Source of the DNA: an uncultured Carboxylicivirga sp.
GTDB taxonomy: Bacteria; Bacteroidota; Bacteroidia; Bacteroidales; Marinilabiliaceae
Assembly: GCF_963668385.1 (NCBI RefSeq)
Contig: NZ_OY764327.1
Location: forward strand, 5,960,724 to 6,024,723
DNA length: 64,000 nucleotides
Direction: 5' to 3'
Position 1 is the stretch's first letter. Every line of letters begins with the position of its first letter. Shown piece after piece: positions 46,767 to 55,902 of the stretch. The position numbers were made by a program, and so were the translations under genes. The notes below the pieces were generated by a model, which was given only the letters and a program-made list of their open reading frames with translations, was not told the origin of the DNA and ran no database searches.

Positions 46767-47975
46767 ATGAATATCATTCTAAGTATCGGCATTCTAATTT
46801 TCACCGGATTTATTTTGGGTGAATTAGCCGAAAAAATTAAACTCCCTAAAATTTCAGGCTACATTTTAGCCGGAATATTATTAAATCCAGATGTTACTGG
46901 AGTAATGAACAATAGCTTTGTAAGCGATACTGATCCATTATTAACCATGGCTCTTTCGTTTATCACCTTTTCAATAGGCGGAAGTCTTTCTGCCAGCAAT
47001 TTAAAAGCAACTGGCAAAGCAGTAATATGGCTAACCATTAGCGAATCGCTTTTTGCATTTCTATCCGTATTTATATTTCTGCTGGTATGGTTGTACTTTT
47101 TCACGAATCTATACAGCTCGTTCTACATTATTATTGCTGTCAGTTTACTATTGGCATCATTGGCTGCTCCTACTGATCCATCGGCAACACTAGCCGTTAT
47201 TCACGAATATAAAGCTAAAGGACCCGTTAGCAGTGCTATGTTACAAATTGCAGCTTTTGATGACTTGGCCGGAATTATTATATATACACTGGTTGCTGCT
47301 TTTGCTCCATACTTTTTAGGTAACTCAGATATACAGCTTGGTCATAAGTTGGCGGAGATGGGTATCGATATAGGTTTTGCCCTTCTGATAGGAGCCATTG
47401 TTGGTGTTTTATTCATAGGTATTGTTAAGCTCGTAAAAAAAGAAACCGAAGGATCGTTGATTGTGTTAACGTTTGGGTTGATACTTCTTACTTATGGTAT
47501 CTCTGAATATTTCGGATTTGAATCGCTATTAGCCACTATGGCATTGGGCGCTGTTACTATTAACTTCAATCCAATGGCCGGTAAAATCTTTAAATTAATA
47601 GAGCGCTATACCGATGAATTGATTTTTGTGATTTTCTTTTCCCTTTCGGGATTACACTTACAACTTTCATCAGTTGCAGGAAGTGCGTCCATAATTGTTA
47701 TTTATATAATTGCTCGAGCTATAGGTAAATTTGGAGGTATACTCTTCAGCTCATCATTTATGCAAGTAGAACCTAAAGTAAAAAAATATGCAGCTGGCGG
47801 TTTAATTCCTCAAGGAGGTATTGTAATTGGATTATCCATACTACTAACCAAATCGCCCGAATACAAAGATTTAGCATCGACAATTATTGGAGTTGTTATT
47901 GGAGCTGCTCTTATTCATGAAATATCAGGTCCATTAATTTCACGGATTTCATTGAAAAAAGCCGGCGAAATATAA
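46767..47975 (+). CDS. Cation:proton antiporter (CPA/NhaP-like)
   Basis: 402 residues, about 12-13 transmembrane helices. Conserved ion-path elements are LPKISGYILAGILLNP near the N-terminus, AAPTDPSATLAV (unwound helix) and the AAFDDLAG pair of aspartates in the following helix, as in the electrogenic CPA2/NhaP class. The protein would exchange Na+ or K+ for H+ across the inner membrane. No C-terminal TrkA-N or TrkA-C domain follows. It precedes ldhA by 55 bp on the same strand, and co-transcription is possible. Confidence 0.9.
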   Translation: MNIILSIGILIFTGFILGELAEKIKLPKISGYILAGILLNPDVTGVMNNSFVSDTDPLLTMALSFITFSIGGSLSASNLKATGKAVIWLTISESLFAFLSVFIFLLVWLYFFTNLYSSFYIIIAVSLLLASLAAPTDPSATLAVIHEYKAKGPVSSAMLQIAAFDDLAGIIIYTLVAAFAPYFLGNSDIQLGHKLAEMGIDIGFALLIGAIVGVLFIGIVKLVKKETEGSLIVLTFGLILLTYGISEYFGFESLLATMALGAVTINFNPMAGKIFKLIERYTDELIFVIFFSLSGLHLQLSSVAGSASIIVIYIIARAIGKFGGILFSSSFMQVEPKVKKYAAGGLIPQGGIVIGLSILLTKSPEYKDLASTIIGVVIGAALIHEISGPLISRISLKKAGEI

Positions 47976-48030
47976 TCAAGGCATCTAATTTTACAATCAG
48001 ATAAATATTCAACTAGAATCAAAAACACAT

Positions 48031-49062
48031 ATGGAAAACAATAAAGCAAAGAAGATTAAAATGGCTGTCTTTAGCAGTCGTAAATGGGTAGTAGATTCTT
48101 TTAACGAACTAAACATTAAGTATAAATATGAAATAACCCATTTTGAAGCTCGTCTTTATAACAAAACCATTCCATTAACAAAGGGTTTTGATGTGGTATG
48201 TGTGTTTGTAAACGATACGGTTGATGAAGAAATTATCAAAGGACTAAAAGAAAATGGCGTAAAACAAGTCGCATTACGCTGTGCCGGTTTTAATAATGTG
48301 GATATTGAAGCGGCCCAGCAACTCGACATGAATGTAGTAAGAGTTCCTGCTTATTCACCATATGCCATTGCCGAACATACATTGGGATTGATACTAAGCT
48401 TAAATCGTAAATTCCATAAGGCATACACAAGAGTGCGCGATGGTAATTTTGCTTTGGATGGTTTATTAGGATTCGACTTACATGGTAAAACAGTTGGTAT
48501 TATCGGTACCGGTAAAATTGGTGAAATATTTATCAATCTGGTTAAAGGATTTGGATGTAACATACTGGCTTACGATAAATTTCCAAATGAAAGATTGCAA
48601 AAAGAAGGACTTAAGTATGTTGAATTGCAAGATATTTATAAGCAGAGTGATGTAATTTCGTTGCACTGCCCATTAACCTACGAGACCTTCCATATGATTA
48701 ACGAGTACGCCATTGCTGCCATGAAAACAGGTGTAATGATTATAAACACAAGCCGTGGACCATTAATTGATACCGAAGCAGTTATTGCAGGATTAAAAAA
48801 AGGCAAAGTGGGCTATTTAGGGCTGGATGTATACGAGGAAGAAGAGGAGCTGTTTTTCGAAGATCACTCAGAAACCGTTATTCAGGATGATAAATTTGTA
48901 CGTCTTCAAACATTTCCAAATGTTTTAATTACGGCTCACCAAGCTTTTTTCACTAAGGAAGCTACCATGAACATTGCTGAAACGACTTTTGAAAATGTCA
49001 AATTGTTTTTTAAGGAAGGTAAAAGCCCGAATATAGTTTTGCCGAAATCAAGTTCGAAGTAA
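48031..49062 (+). CDS. ldhA: D-lactate dehydrogenase
   Basis: 343 residues. The NAD-binding motif is GIIGTGKIGEIF, and the catalytic set is Arg near 242 (NTSRGPLID), Glu in the DVYEEEEELFFEDHS segment, and His303 (ITAHQAFFT). The insertion YEEEEELFFEDHS and the N-terminal segment THFEARLYNKTIPLTKGFDVVCVFVND are typical of fermentative D-LDH. It reduces pyruvate to D-lactate with NADH in the cytoplasm, suggesting mixed fermentation under low oxygen. An internal Met at residue 11 is an alternative start. A hairpin terminator follows. Confidence 0.95.
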   Translation: MENNKAKKIKMAVFSSRKWVVDSFNELNIKYKYEITHFEARLYNKTIPLTKGFDVVCVFVNDTVDEEIIKGLKENGVKQVALRCAGFNNVDIEAAQQLDMNVVRVPAYSPYAIAEHTLGLILSLNRKFHKAYTRVRDGNFALDGLLGFDLHGKTVGIIGTGKIGEIFINLVKGFGCNILAYDKFPNERLQKEGLKYVELQDIYKQSDVISLHCPLTYETFHMINEYAIAAMKTGVMIINTSRGPLIDTEAVIAGLKKGKVGYLGLDVYEEEEELFFEDHSETVIQDDKFVRLQTFPNVLITAHQAFFTKEATMNIAETTFENVKLFFKEGKSPNIVLPKSSSK

Positions 49063-49077
49063 ATCAATAAAATAACA

Positions 49078-49103
49078 CAAAGCCTCTTTAACAAGGGGCT
49101 TTG
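49078..49103 (+). terminator. Terminator after ldhA
   Basis: CAAAGCCTC (49078-49086) pairs with GGGGCTTTG (49095-49103) with one G-T wobble; the T tract is short. Confidence 0.65.
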
Positions 49104-49178
49104 TTCATTTAACAGTGCTAAGTTTTTTTGAATGACTTACTGGATTTACTAACTTCGCATTACTAACTATAAAAGTGA

Positions 49179-51254
49179 ATGCGTCACCTAATTATATTTC
49201 TAAGCTTATCTCTGCTTACTCTTCAAATAAATGCACAGTCGTTTACACCTCAACAAAAAGCATATCTTTATCGAATAACGCAAAAAACGCCTGTTTTAGA
49301 ACGTAACCTTAGCAATTGCTTCCATTTTAATAAACAGGATTTTATTCGTCCAACTCTATATGGGACCATTATCGACTACGATGCTATCGAATATTATCAG
49401 CATAACAATCCCGATTCATTAACCATTAACTGGATGCAGTTGAGCAATTCGGCTCCGGGCTTAATAGCCGAATCCACTACCCTTCTTGCCATATACGAAC
49501 TCAACGAAGAACTTAAAAATATTATTCAACATTCATTATTTGAAAATGAACTATACCAAACATTCAAAAAAGAATTAAGAAATAGTCTTCCTTCTAAGCT
49601 GAAGGATAAAAAGAAGGATGATGTAATTACAACGGTTATTCACCCATCGTTACCTTTAAATATAAAATTGCAGCAACTCGACAAATTAAAATTGACGCCC
49701 AAAGAGCAACAAAAATTAATGAATCAATGGCGCAATATTCTTAATAAAATCATTACCGAGCGTAGCAAAAAGTATTTTCAACAAATAAGTCCAGAGCAAC
49801 AATACACTCATTTGGTAATGCCAGCGGCCGGCGAAGGAAGTGGTACTGCCGGTTTGCTATACGAAACAGAAACTCATCCCGACGATGCCAGCAAAAGATG
49901 GTATGGAAAGGCCATTGGTTTATTCACCTATCAATTACGGGTTCGTAAAAACGAAGTTATCCCCGAAGATATGAGTAGCTCCAACATTCATCTAAAACAA
50001 GATGATGGAAATGCTTTTCACTTTTCGTTATGGGGACTAAATTCGTCCTTTAAGCCACTGGTGGTAATTACAGCGAACAAGAAAAGCTATCATCTTTTTT
50101 CCAATTACGAATCAAAAGAGTTATCACCAGATCCATCGAAAGGCAAAGGAATATCATACATAGACAGAATAAATCAAACACAGGAAGAGTTAATTGACAA
50201 GCCACTAAAAGAACTACAATCCGAGAGCTCCTTATCTACTATTTTAGACAAAGAATACAAAATAAAAGCTAACATTGAAGCTCAACTGGAAACTTTAGGA
50301 ACTGAAATTGACAGCCTGCAAAAAATAGAACCTTTGCCTGAAGCTGCTATCACTTATCGACGTGGTTTGATAGATAGTAACCTGAGTAATCTTACCAAGA
50401 AAGAGCAAAGAATTAAAAGCCTCGAAGATAAGCTGACTGCCGAGTACAAAAAATTGGACAATGCCCGTACTAAAATTGCCAAGATGAAACAATTATTGGG
50501 TCCCAATCCTCAAGAGTGGAGCGAAAGCAGAGACGTTTACACCTTTAGCGATGGTGTATGGTTTAATGCGCAAACGCAAGACCTTATTTTTCCGGCAAAC
50601 ACCAAACCTTCAGAGATTGATATCACTTTACTATCTGCATCGTACAGTTTAAAAGGAGAACAGCGCGACGAAGTGCAATTATTAGTCAACAATGTTTCAG
50701 CACCCAAAATCATATCTAAAAAACCAGTAAACAGCCCAGCAGATACCATCCAATTAAAGCATTATTTCTATCCTGATGAATTTATTATTTCAGCAGATGA
50801 ATCCATCCTATCAGAAAGTGACTCAACTTCTATCGTACCAAATGCATTATCCGATATCAACATTCAAATAACAATACCCAACTACACTTCAAGTAGTATA
50901 ACACCAAAATATTATCAAAACAGAGAAAGAGAATTCAAGCTTCCAATCACTAACCTTGGAAAGCAACGAATGGCGAATGCAGAAATCATCATACATAATG
51001 ATTCTGCAAACATTCAAATTACAAGCTCAACCGATCTGGTTGCCACTCGCCTATCTCAATTACCTGAGAATCTTAGAGATTTATTAAAAATAAAATGTAG
51101 CTCGCTCCAGAATAACAAATACCTGGCAACACTGCGTGCATTATCCTTATTAAAACTAATGGACATTCAGATCGATTTAGACAAAATCATTTTCCCTAAA
51201 GAATTAACACAAGAAGAAATTGAAATACTAATTAAGTTTATTGAATCCAATTAA
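49179..51254 (+). CDS. Exported protein of unknown function with central coiled coil
   Basis: 691 residues, not recognised. A signal peptide (MRHLIIFLSLSLLTLQINA) suggests export to the periplasm or beyond; no lipobox and no type IX C-terminal domain are visible. Residues about 130-210 are helical and charged, 215-315 have beta character (AAGEGSGTAGLLYETETHPD), about 330-450 are a coiled coil, and the remainder is mixed beta with a Ser/Thr-rich stretch followed by a Leu-rich helical C-terminus. No catalytic motif is evident. It converges with oxyR; the two stop regions overlap by 4 bp. Confidence 0.75.
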   Translation: MRHLIIFLSLSLLTLQINAQSFTPQQKAYLYRITQKTPVLERNLSNCFHFNKQDFIRPTLYGTIIDYDAIEYYQHNNPDSLTINWMQLSNSAPGLIAESTTLLAIYELNEELKNIIQHSLFENELYQTFKKELRNSLPSKLKDKKKDDVITTVIHPSLPLNIKLQQLDKLKLTPKEQQKLMNQWRNILNKIITERSKKYFQQISPEQQYTHLVMPAAGEGSGTAGLLYETETHPDDASKRWYGKAIGLFTYQLRVRKNEVIPEDMSSSNIHLKQDDGNAFHFSLWGLNSSFKPLVVITANKKSYHLFSNYESKELSPDPSKGKGISYIDRINQTQEELIDKPLKELQSESSLSTILDKEYKIKANIEAQLETLGTEIDSLQKIEPLPEAAITYRRGLIDSNLSNLTKKEQRIKSLEDKLTAEYKKLDNARTKIAKMKQLLGPNPQEWSESRDVYTFSDGVWFNAQTQDLIFPANTKPSEIDITLLSASYSLKGEQRDEVQLLVNNVSAPKIISKKPVNSPADTIQLKHYFYPDEFIISADESILSESDSTSIVPNALSDINIQITIPNYTSSSITPKYYQNREREFKLPITNLGKQRMANAEIIIHNDSANIQITSSTDLVATRLSQLPENLRDLLKIKCSSLQNNKYLATLRALSLLKLMDIQIDLDKIIFPKELTQEEIEILIKFIESN

Positions 51255-52198
51255 CGCCACTCAACAATGGCTCCTCTTGATTTATCGAGCATTTCTTCCG
51301 GCACCTGTTCTTTAACCGATTCACTTAATCGTTCGAGCAAAACTTTTTTATAAAACGATCGGGAATAAACCAAACTTACCTCGCGCACAGGTACTGGCAA
51401 TTCAAACTCTTTAATATTGTGATGCATTTCAAAAGGCAATTCCTCTGCTGCCAAACCTGGCAGTAAGGTATAACCACCTTCAGCATCCACCAACTTACGA
51501 ATGGTATCTAACGAACCACTTTCGAAATTAACAGGCATATCCTTACGCATTTCTTCTTTTACTTCACAAAGATTCAGTACTTGCGAACGGAAACAGTGCC
51601 CCTCGTCCATCAACCACAAACCATCCGAATCAAGCATCGACGTTTTTAAATGTCCTTTATTATATAAAGCATGTTCGCGATGAGCATATATCAGAATATC
51701 CTCGTAAAACAAAGGCTGCTCAACAATGCCATGCTGATGTAGTGGAGTAACCAAAATAGCTGCATCCAGCAAATCATGTTCCAGTGCATCTATGCAGCTT
51801 TCTGTCACCATTTCTTTAAACGAAACAGACACCAGAGGATTATCTCGCTTGAAAGCCCCAACAAAACGAGGCAACAGATAAGGAGCCAATGAAGGAATAA
51901 TTCCTACAGTTAGCTCTCCTTCTATCCTACCCGACTCTTCGCGTACAATTTCCTCCAAACGATTGTATTCACTAAGAATTTTACGGGCCTGATCAACAAT
52001 TTTTTTACCCAATAATGTAGTAACAATTGGCTGTTTGGTACGATCAAAAATTACAAGCCCCAATTGCTCCTCAGCTTTCTTGATTTGCATACTTAAAGTA
52101 GGCTGCGTAACAAAGCATTTTTCGGCCGCAACGGTAAACTGTTTGTAATTATCAACCGCTACTAAATATTCTATCTGTTGAAGATTAAGTCCAAGCAT
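51251..52198 (-). CDS. oxyR: OxyR-type LysR-family peroxide regulator
   Basis: 315 residues. The N-terminal winged helix (about 5-65) reads LQQIEYLVAVDNYKQFTVAAEKCFVTQPTLSMQIKKAE, as in OxyR. The regulatory domain carries the redox pair Cys202 and Cys211 in GHCFRSQVLNLC, which has the same spacing as Cys199 and Cys208 of Escherichia coli OxyR. It should sense hydrogen peroxide through disulfide formation. The neighbour, divergent dps, is a classical target, and a long dyad lies between them. A minus-strand -7 element TATCTTTG at 52231-52238 overlaps the dyad, consistent with autoregulation. Confidence 0.93.
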   Translation of the reverse strand: MLGLNLQQIEYLVAVDNYKQFTVAAEKCFVTQPTLSMQIKKAEEQLGLVIFDRTKQPIVTTLLGKKIVDQARKILSEYNRLEEIVREESGRIEGELTVGIIPSLAPYLLPRFVGAFKRDNPLVSVSFKEMVTESCIDALEHDLLDAAILVTPLHQHGIVEQPLFYEDILIYAHREHALYNKGHLKTSMLDSDGLWLMDEGHCFRSQVLNLCEVKEEMRKDMPVNFESGSLDTIRKLVDAEGGYTLLPGLAAEELPFEMHHNIKEFELPVPVREVSLVYSRSFYKKVLLERLSESVKEQVPEEMLDKSRGAIVEWR

Positions 52199-52218
52199 CT
52201 GTATTTCAATTTATATAA

Positions 52219-52264
52219 ATGATATCAATACAAAGATAAAAATTATCTATTTGATTGATATCAT
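52219..52264. promoter_or_regulatory. OxyR-type operator dyad between oxyR and dps
   Basis: ATGATATCAAT (52219-52229) and ATTGATATCAT (52254-52264) are perfect inverted arms, with inner AGATAA (52234-52239) and TTATCT (52243-52248). The 46-bp length with several spaced half-sites fits a LysR tetramer. The right arm sits between the -33 and -7 elements of dps. Confidence 0.75.
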
Positions 52265-52281
52265 CACATGCAATACATTTG
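52250..52281 (+). promoter_or_regulatory. dps promoter
   Basis: TTTG (52250-52253), 20-nt spacer, TACATTTG (52274-52281): a complete Bacteroidota promoter, 45 bp before the dps start codon. Confidence 0.75.
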
Positions 52282-52326
52282 TAATACAAAATAAAACAAG
52301 AATATAAACAACTAAAATACAACAAT

Positions 52327-52809
52327 ATGAAAACGATGAACGAATTATTAGGATTGAAAAATGATCAAAGCATCAACCTTTCAAATCAATTAAACGGATT
52401 ATTGGCCAACTACCAACTATATTATCAAAACCTAAGAGGTTTTCACTGGAATGTTAAAGGTGATAAGTTTTTTGAACTACACACAAAGTTTGAAGAATTA
52501 TACGACGATGCTGTTCTTAAAATAGACGAGATTGCCGAACGCATTCTGACTTTAGGAGGAACTCCTCTACATACTTTCAGCGACTATATTGAAAACAGCG
52601 AAATTAAACAACAAAAAGATATTTCGAATGGTGTTGAATGCATGGAAAATACTTTAGAAAACCTTGCTACCATTGTTCGGTTAGAAAAAGCTATTTTGCC
52701 AGCAGCCCAGGAAGCTGAAGACGAAGGAACTCTAACACTGCTTACCGACTATATTAGTCAGCAAGAAAAAGTGTTATGGATGCTTAAGGCCTGGTTATCC
52801 AGATCATAA
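52327..52809 (+). CDS. dps: Dps-family ferritin-like protein
   Basis: 160 residues. The inter-subunit ferroxidase ligands are conserved: His40, His52, Glu56 (in place of Asp), Asp67 and Glu71, in the pattern GFHWNVKGDKFFELHTKFEELYDDAVLKIDEIAERI. The protein forms a 12-subunit shell that oxidises ferrous iron with hydrogen peroxide and protects DNA. No Lys-rich N-terminal tail is present, so direct DNA binding is less certain. It is divergent from oxyR, carries a good promoter overlapped by the OxyR-type dyad, and ends in a strong terminator. Confidence 0.95.
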   Translation: MKTMNELLGLKNDQSINLSNQLNGLLANYQLYYQNLRGFHWNVKGDKFFELHTKFEELYDDAVLKIDEIAERILTLGGTPLHTFSDYIENSEIKQQKDISNGVECMENTLENLATIVRLEKAILPAAQEAEDEGTLTLLTDYISQQEKVLWMLKAWLSRS

Positions 52810-52835
52810 GACCACTATTTATATCATGACTCACT

Positions 52836-52870
52836 AAAAAGGACTTGTAGCAATGCAAGTCCTTTTTTTT
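52836..52870 (+). terminator. Terminator after dps
   Basis: AAAAAGGACTTG (52836-52847) pairs with CAAGTCCTTTTT (52856-52867), 8-nt loop and T tract. Confidence 0.9.
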
Positions 52871-53024
52871 ATTGATATCATATCTCTTTCATCCACTTAC
52901 ACTAATTGAAATCCGGTATTTTGCCTAATAACTAAAGGGTACTTCCCAATAAGTATTAAAACCACCCCGGCTTCGCACCAACACGTAAAATCACCTATAC
53001 AACAATACTTTACGCACTGTTTAA

Positions 53025-53055
53025 TTGGTAAAAAAACAGCCCCATTGTACTTTTC
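53025..53055 (+). promoter_or_regulatory. Candidate promoter of the TonB-dependent receptor
   Basis: TTG (53025-53027), 20-nt spacer, TACTTTTC (53048-53055), one mismatch to TAnnTTTG, 43 bp before the ATG. Confidence 0.45.
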
Positions 53056-53098
53056 GGCTGTCAAATATGAATAACAATTTGATTAAAACAATCATACA

Positions 53099-55651
53099 AT
53101 GAACCGATTTTTTCTAACAGTCATTCTCTTTTTAATATTCAATCAATCCAACTTATGTGCTCAAGGCATCATTCAAGGAAAACTGTACGACGAAACAACC
53201 AACGAACCTTTGATTGGTGCGGCCATACAAATTAAAGACACATCAATTGGAACCATTACCAACGAAAAAGGTGAATTTTCGCTAGAGAATAATCAGCCTC
53301 TGCCTGTTACTCTAGTTATGTCATACCTGGGATATACAACCGGAGAAATAGAAATTACCAACGAAAGTATTCAACAAATCTACCTTAAATCGAGCAGTAC
53401 CTCGCTCAACGAATTTACGGTTACCTCGCGTCGACGCCAGGAAGAACTACAGGAAGTTCCTATTCCCATTGCTGTAATTGGGGTTAAAGAAATAGGAAAC
53501 TCCGTTTCGTTTAATGTCAACCGCATAAAAGAACTAGTTCCATCAGTGCAATTATATTCATCCAATCCACGCAACACTACCTTAAATATACGAGGTTTGG
53601 GATCTACTTTTGGTCTTACCAACGATGGTATCGATCCGGGCGTGGGCTTTTATGTTGATGGAGTATATTACGCCCGACCTGCCACCACCACTCTCGATTT
53701 TATTGATGTGCAACAGATAGAAGTTTTGCGCGGACAACAAGGTACTTTATTTGGTAAAAACACAACTGCCGGTACATTTAATATCACCAGCAATAAGGCA
53801 TCGTTCGAAAATGCAGCTGTTTTTGAGCAAACCTTCGGAAACTATGGATTTATTCAAACCAAAAGTTCGGTTACCGGCCCATTAGTAAAAGATATTTTAG
53901 CAATGCGCATATCTTTTAGCGGCACTCAGCGTGATGGAAATATTTATAACATGCGAACCGAGAAATACACCAATACTTTGAATAACCAGGGCATCAGGGG
54001 GCAATTACTATTTAAACCCAATAATGCCGTGGATATAACATTTACCGGAGATTACACCCGGCAGCGACCCAATGGATACGCGCAAGTGTTTGCAGGTGTA
54101 GCTACCACCCAAAGAGCCGGATTTCGTCAGTTTGAGAGTATCATTGCCGATTTAAACTACGACCTGCCCAGCCGCAACCCTTTTGATCGAGTAATCGATC
54201 ATAACACTCCCTGGAATTCGGGTCAGGATATGGGCGGTGTTTCCATTAACATCGATATCGATACCAATAAAGGAACACTCACCTCCACCTCGGCCTGGCG
54301 ATTCTGGAACTGGGATCCATCGAACGACCGGGACTTTACCGGACTGTCTGCCATTGCTCAATCTCAGGCACCATCAATTCACAACCAGTTTTCGCAGGAA
54401 ATAAGATATGCTGGTAATTTCACCGATGACATCAGTGGTGTTATAGGCATATTTGCTTTTTATCAAAAATTAAAAGCCGATGGGGCACACATTCTTGAAG
54501 CCGGACCCGATCAATGGCGTTTTGTGCAAGATTCGCAAAATCAATTGTGGGAAACGCCCGGCCTGCTCGATGGTTTAACTCAAGAAACCCGCCCTACTTT
54601 TAATAATTTCAGCGGAGCCATATTTGGGCAAATAGACTGGAACATTAGCGATAACTTTAGCATTTTACCCGGCCTGCGTTTAAACTACGATATGAAAGAT
54701 GTAGATTTTAGTCGTACTGTTAGCGGAGGCCTTCAAACCAACAATCCGGATTTAATTGCCCTGCAACAAAAAGTATTTAAACCACTGGCTTTTAAAACCA
54801 ATATCGACGATTGGAACCTATCGGGTAATATTACATTGAAATATCATCTGTTTTCTTCAACCAATGTTTTTGCCACTTACTCGTTAGGCTTTAAACCTGT
54901 TGGATTAAACCTTGGCGGGATACCTTCGGAAAATGGCGAGCCCTTACTTGAACTGGCCGAAGTAAAACCCGAAAAAGTAAATCATTACGAAGTTGGCTTC
55001 AAATCAAACCCGCGGACAGGCGTTGCCCTAAATATTACCGCATTCTCTACCCATATTAACGATTATCAAACCAATGTTAGATCGGCTGAACTAGGTGTTA
55101 CGCGTGGTTATCTGGCTAATGCCGAAAAAGTGCAGGTAGATGGAGTCGAATTCGAATTCAGTTATAATCATCCAAGCTTTTTCCGAGTTTCAACCTCGAT
55201 AAGTTATACCGATGGCCGATATAAATCATTTAAGAATGCCCCTGTACCGCTAGAAGAAACAGGAGGTGCTGATTATAAAGATATATCGGGAGAAGTTCTT
55301 CCGGGTATTTCAAAATGGGCCGTAACCGGTAATATCGAATTGTTTCAAAATGGTAGTTTGATGACTAAAAATGGTGAATACTTTTTGGGTGCTGATATCT
55401 TTTATCGATCTGATTTTTCATCGAGCCCATCGGCATCAAGATATTTGAATATTGATGGATACTCGCTTATCAATAGCAGAATCGGATTCAGAACCAGCAA
55501 AGGATTTACCACTTTTATATGGGGACGCAACCTTTTTAACACTAATTACTTCGAACAATTATTACCTGCCGGAGGAAATGCAGGCCACTATGCAGCCGTT
55601 TTAGGCGATCCGCGAACTTATGGTATTACCTTGCGATATACATTTAATTAA
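53099..55651 (+). CDS. TonB-dependent receptor with carboxypeptidase-like N-domain
   Basis: 850 residues. Signal peptide (about 1-21), CarboxypepD-regulatory-like domain (about 23-105, IIQGKLYDETTNEPLIGAAI), plug (about 115-230: VPIPIAVIGVKEI, NIRGLGSTFG, VDGVYYARP, EVLRGQQGTLFGKNTTAGTFNI), then a barrel ending in LRYTFN. It resembles siderophore/vitamin receptors rather than SusC, and no SusD lies next to it. The substrate is unknown. It converges on the siroheme/sulfite operon across a repeat array, so the proximity to sulfur genes does not show co-regulation. Codon use is more GC-rich than in the 23-52 kb part. Confidence 0.9.
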   Translation: MNRFFLTVILFLIFNQSNLCAQGIIQGKLYDETTNEPLIGAAIQIKDTSIGTITNEKGEFSLENNQPLPVTLVMSYLGYTTGEIEITNESIQQIYLKSSSTSLNEFTVTSRRRQEELQEVPIPIAVIGVKEIGNSVSFNVNRIKELVPSVQLYSSNPRNTTLNIRGLGSTFGLTNDGIDPGVGFYVDGVYYARPATTTLDFIDVQQIEVLRGQQGTLFGKNTTAGTFNITSNKASFENAAVFEQTFGNYGFIQTKSSVTGPLVKDILAMRISFSGTQRDGNIYNMRTEKYTNTLNNQGIRGQLLFKPNNAVDITFTGDYTRQRPNGYAQVFAGVATTQRAGFRQFESIIADLNYDLPSRNPFDRVIDHNTPWNSGQDMGGVSINIDIDTNKGTLTSTSAWRFWNWDPSNDRDFTGLSAIAQSQAPSIHNQFSQEIRYAGNFTDDISGVIGIFAFYQKLKADGAHILEAGPDQWRFVQDSQNQLWETPGLLDGLTQETRPTFNNFSGAIFGQIDWNISDNFSILPGLRLNYDMKDVDFSRTVSGGLQTNNPDLIALQQKVFKPLAFKTNIDDWNLSGNITLKYHLFSSTNVFATYSLGFKPVGLNLGGIPSENGEPLLELAEVKPEKVNHYEVGFKSNPRTGVALNITAFSTHINDYQTNVRSAELGVTRGYLANAEKVQVDGVEFEFSYNHPSFFRVSTSISYTDGRYKSFKNAPVPLEETGGADYKDISGEVLPGISKWAVTGNIELFQNGSLMTKNGEYFLGADIFYRSDFSSSPSASRYLNIDGYSLINSRIGFRTSKGFTTFIWGRNLFNTNYFEQLLPAGGNAGHYAAVLGDPRTYGITLRYTFN

Positions 55652-55751
55652 CTTACTTAGCTATTAATCAATATAAATTTTCACATGTACACACTATATC
55701 CACTTAGTTCTCAGTAGTGCCCTCCAGAACCCTTTACCACCAAGACTTACA

Positions 55752-55839
55752 GAGATGCGCATCTCAGACACACGAGATGCAGTGCATAAGTAAACGAGAT
55801 GCGCATCTCACGGCTTTTAGATGCGCATCTCATTTTTAT
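55752..55839. repeat. Four-unit 22-bp tandem array with palindromic core
   Basis: Units start at 55752, 55774, 55796 and 55818, exactly 22 bp apart. Units 1 and 3 begin with the perfect 14-bp palindrome GAGATGCGCATCTC. Unit 4 has TAGATGCGCATCTC. Unit 2 has only the left half, GAGATGC, followed by AGTGCAT. The remaining 8 bp of each unit differ. The array lies between the convergent ends of the TonB receptor gene and the cobA-hemD gene, in a 251-bp gap that holds nothing else. The 22-bp period (two helical turns) puts all sites on one face of DNA. Function unknown. Confidence 0.85.
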
Positions 55840-55902
55840 CTTCCCCGCATCATTTAAAATTAATCCGGAATCTAATAAATTATAGTTAAACAATAAGTGC
55901 TT

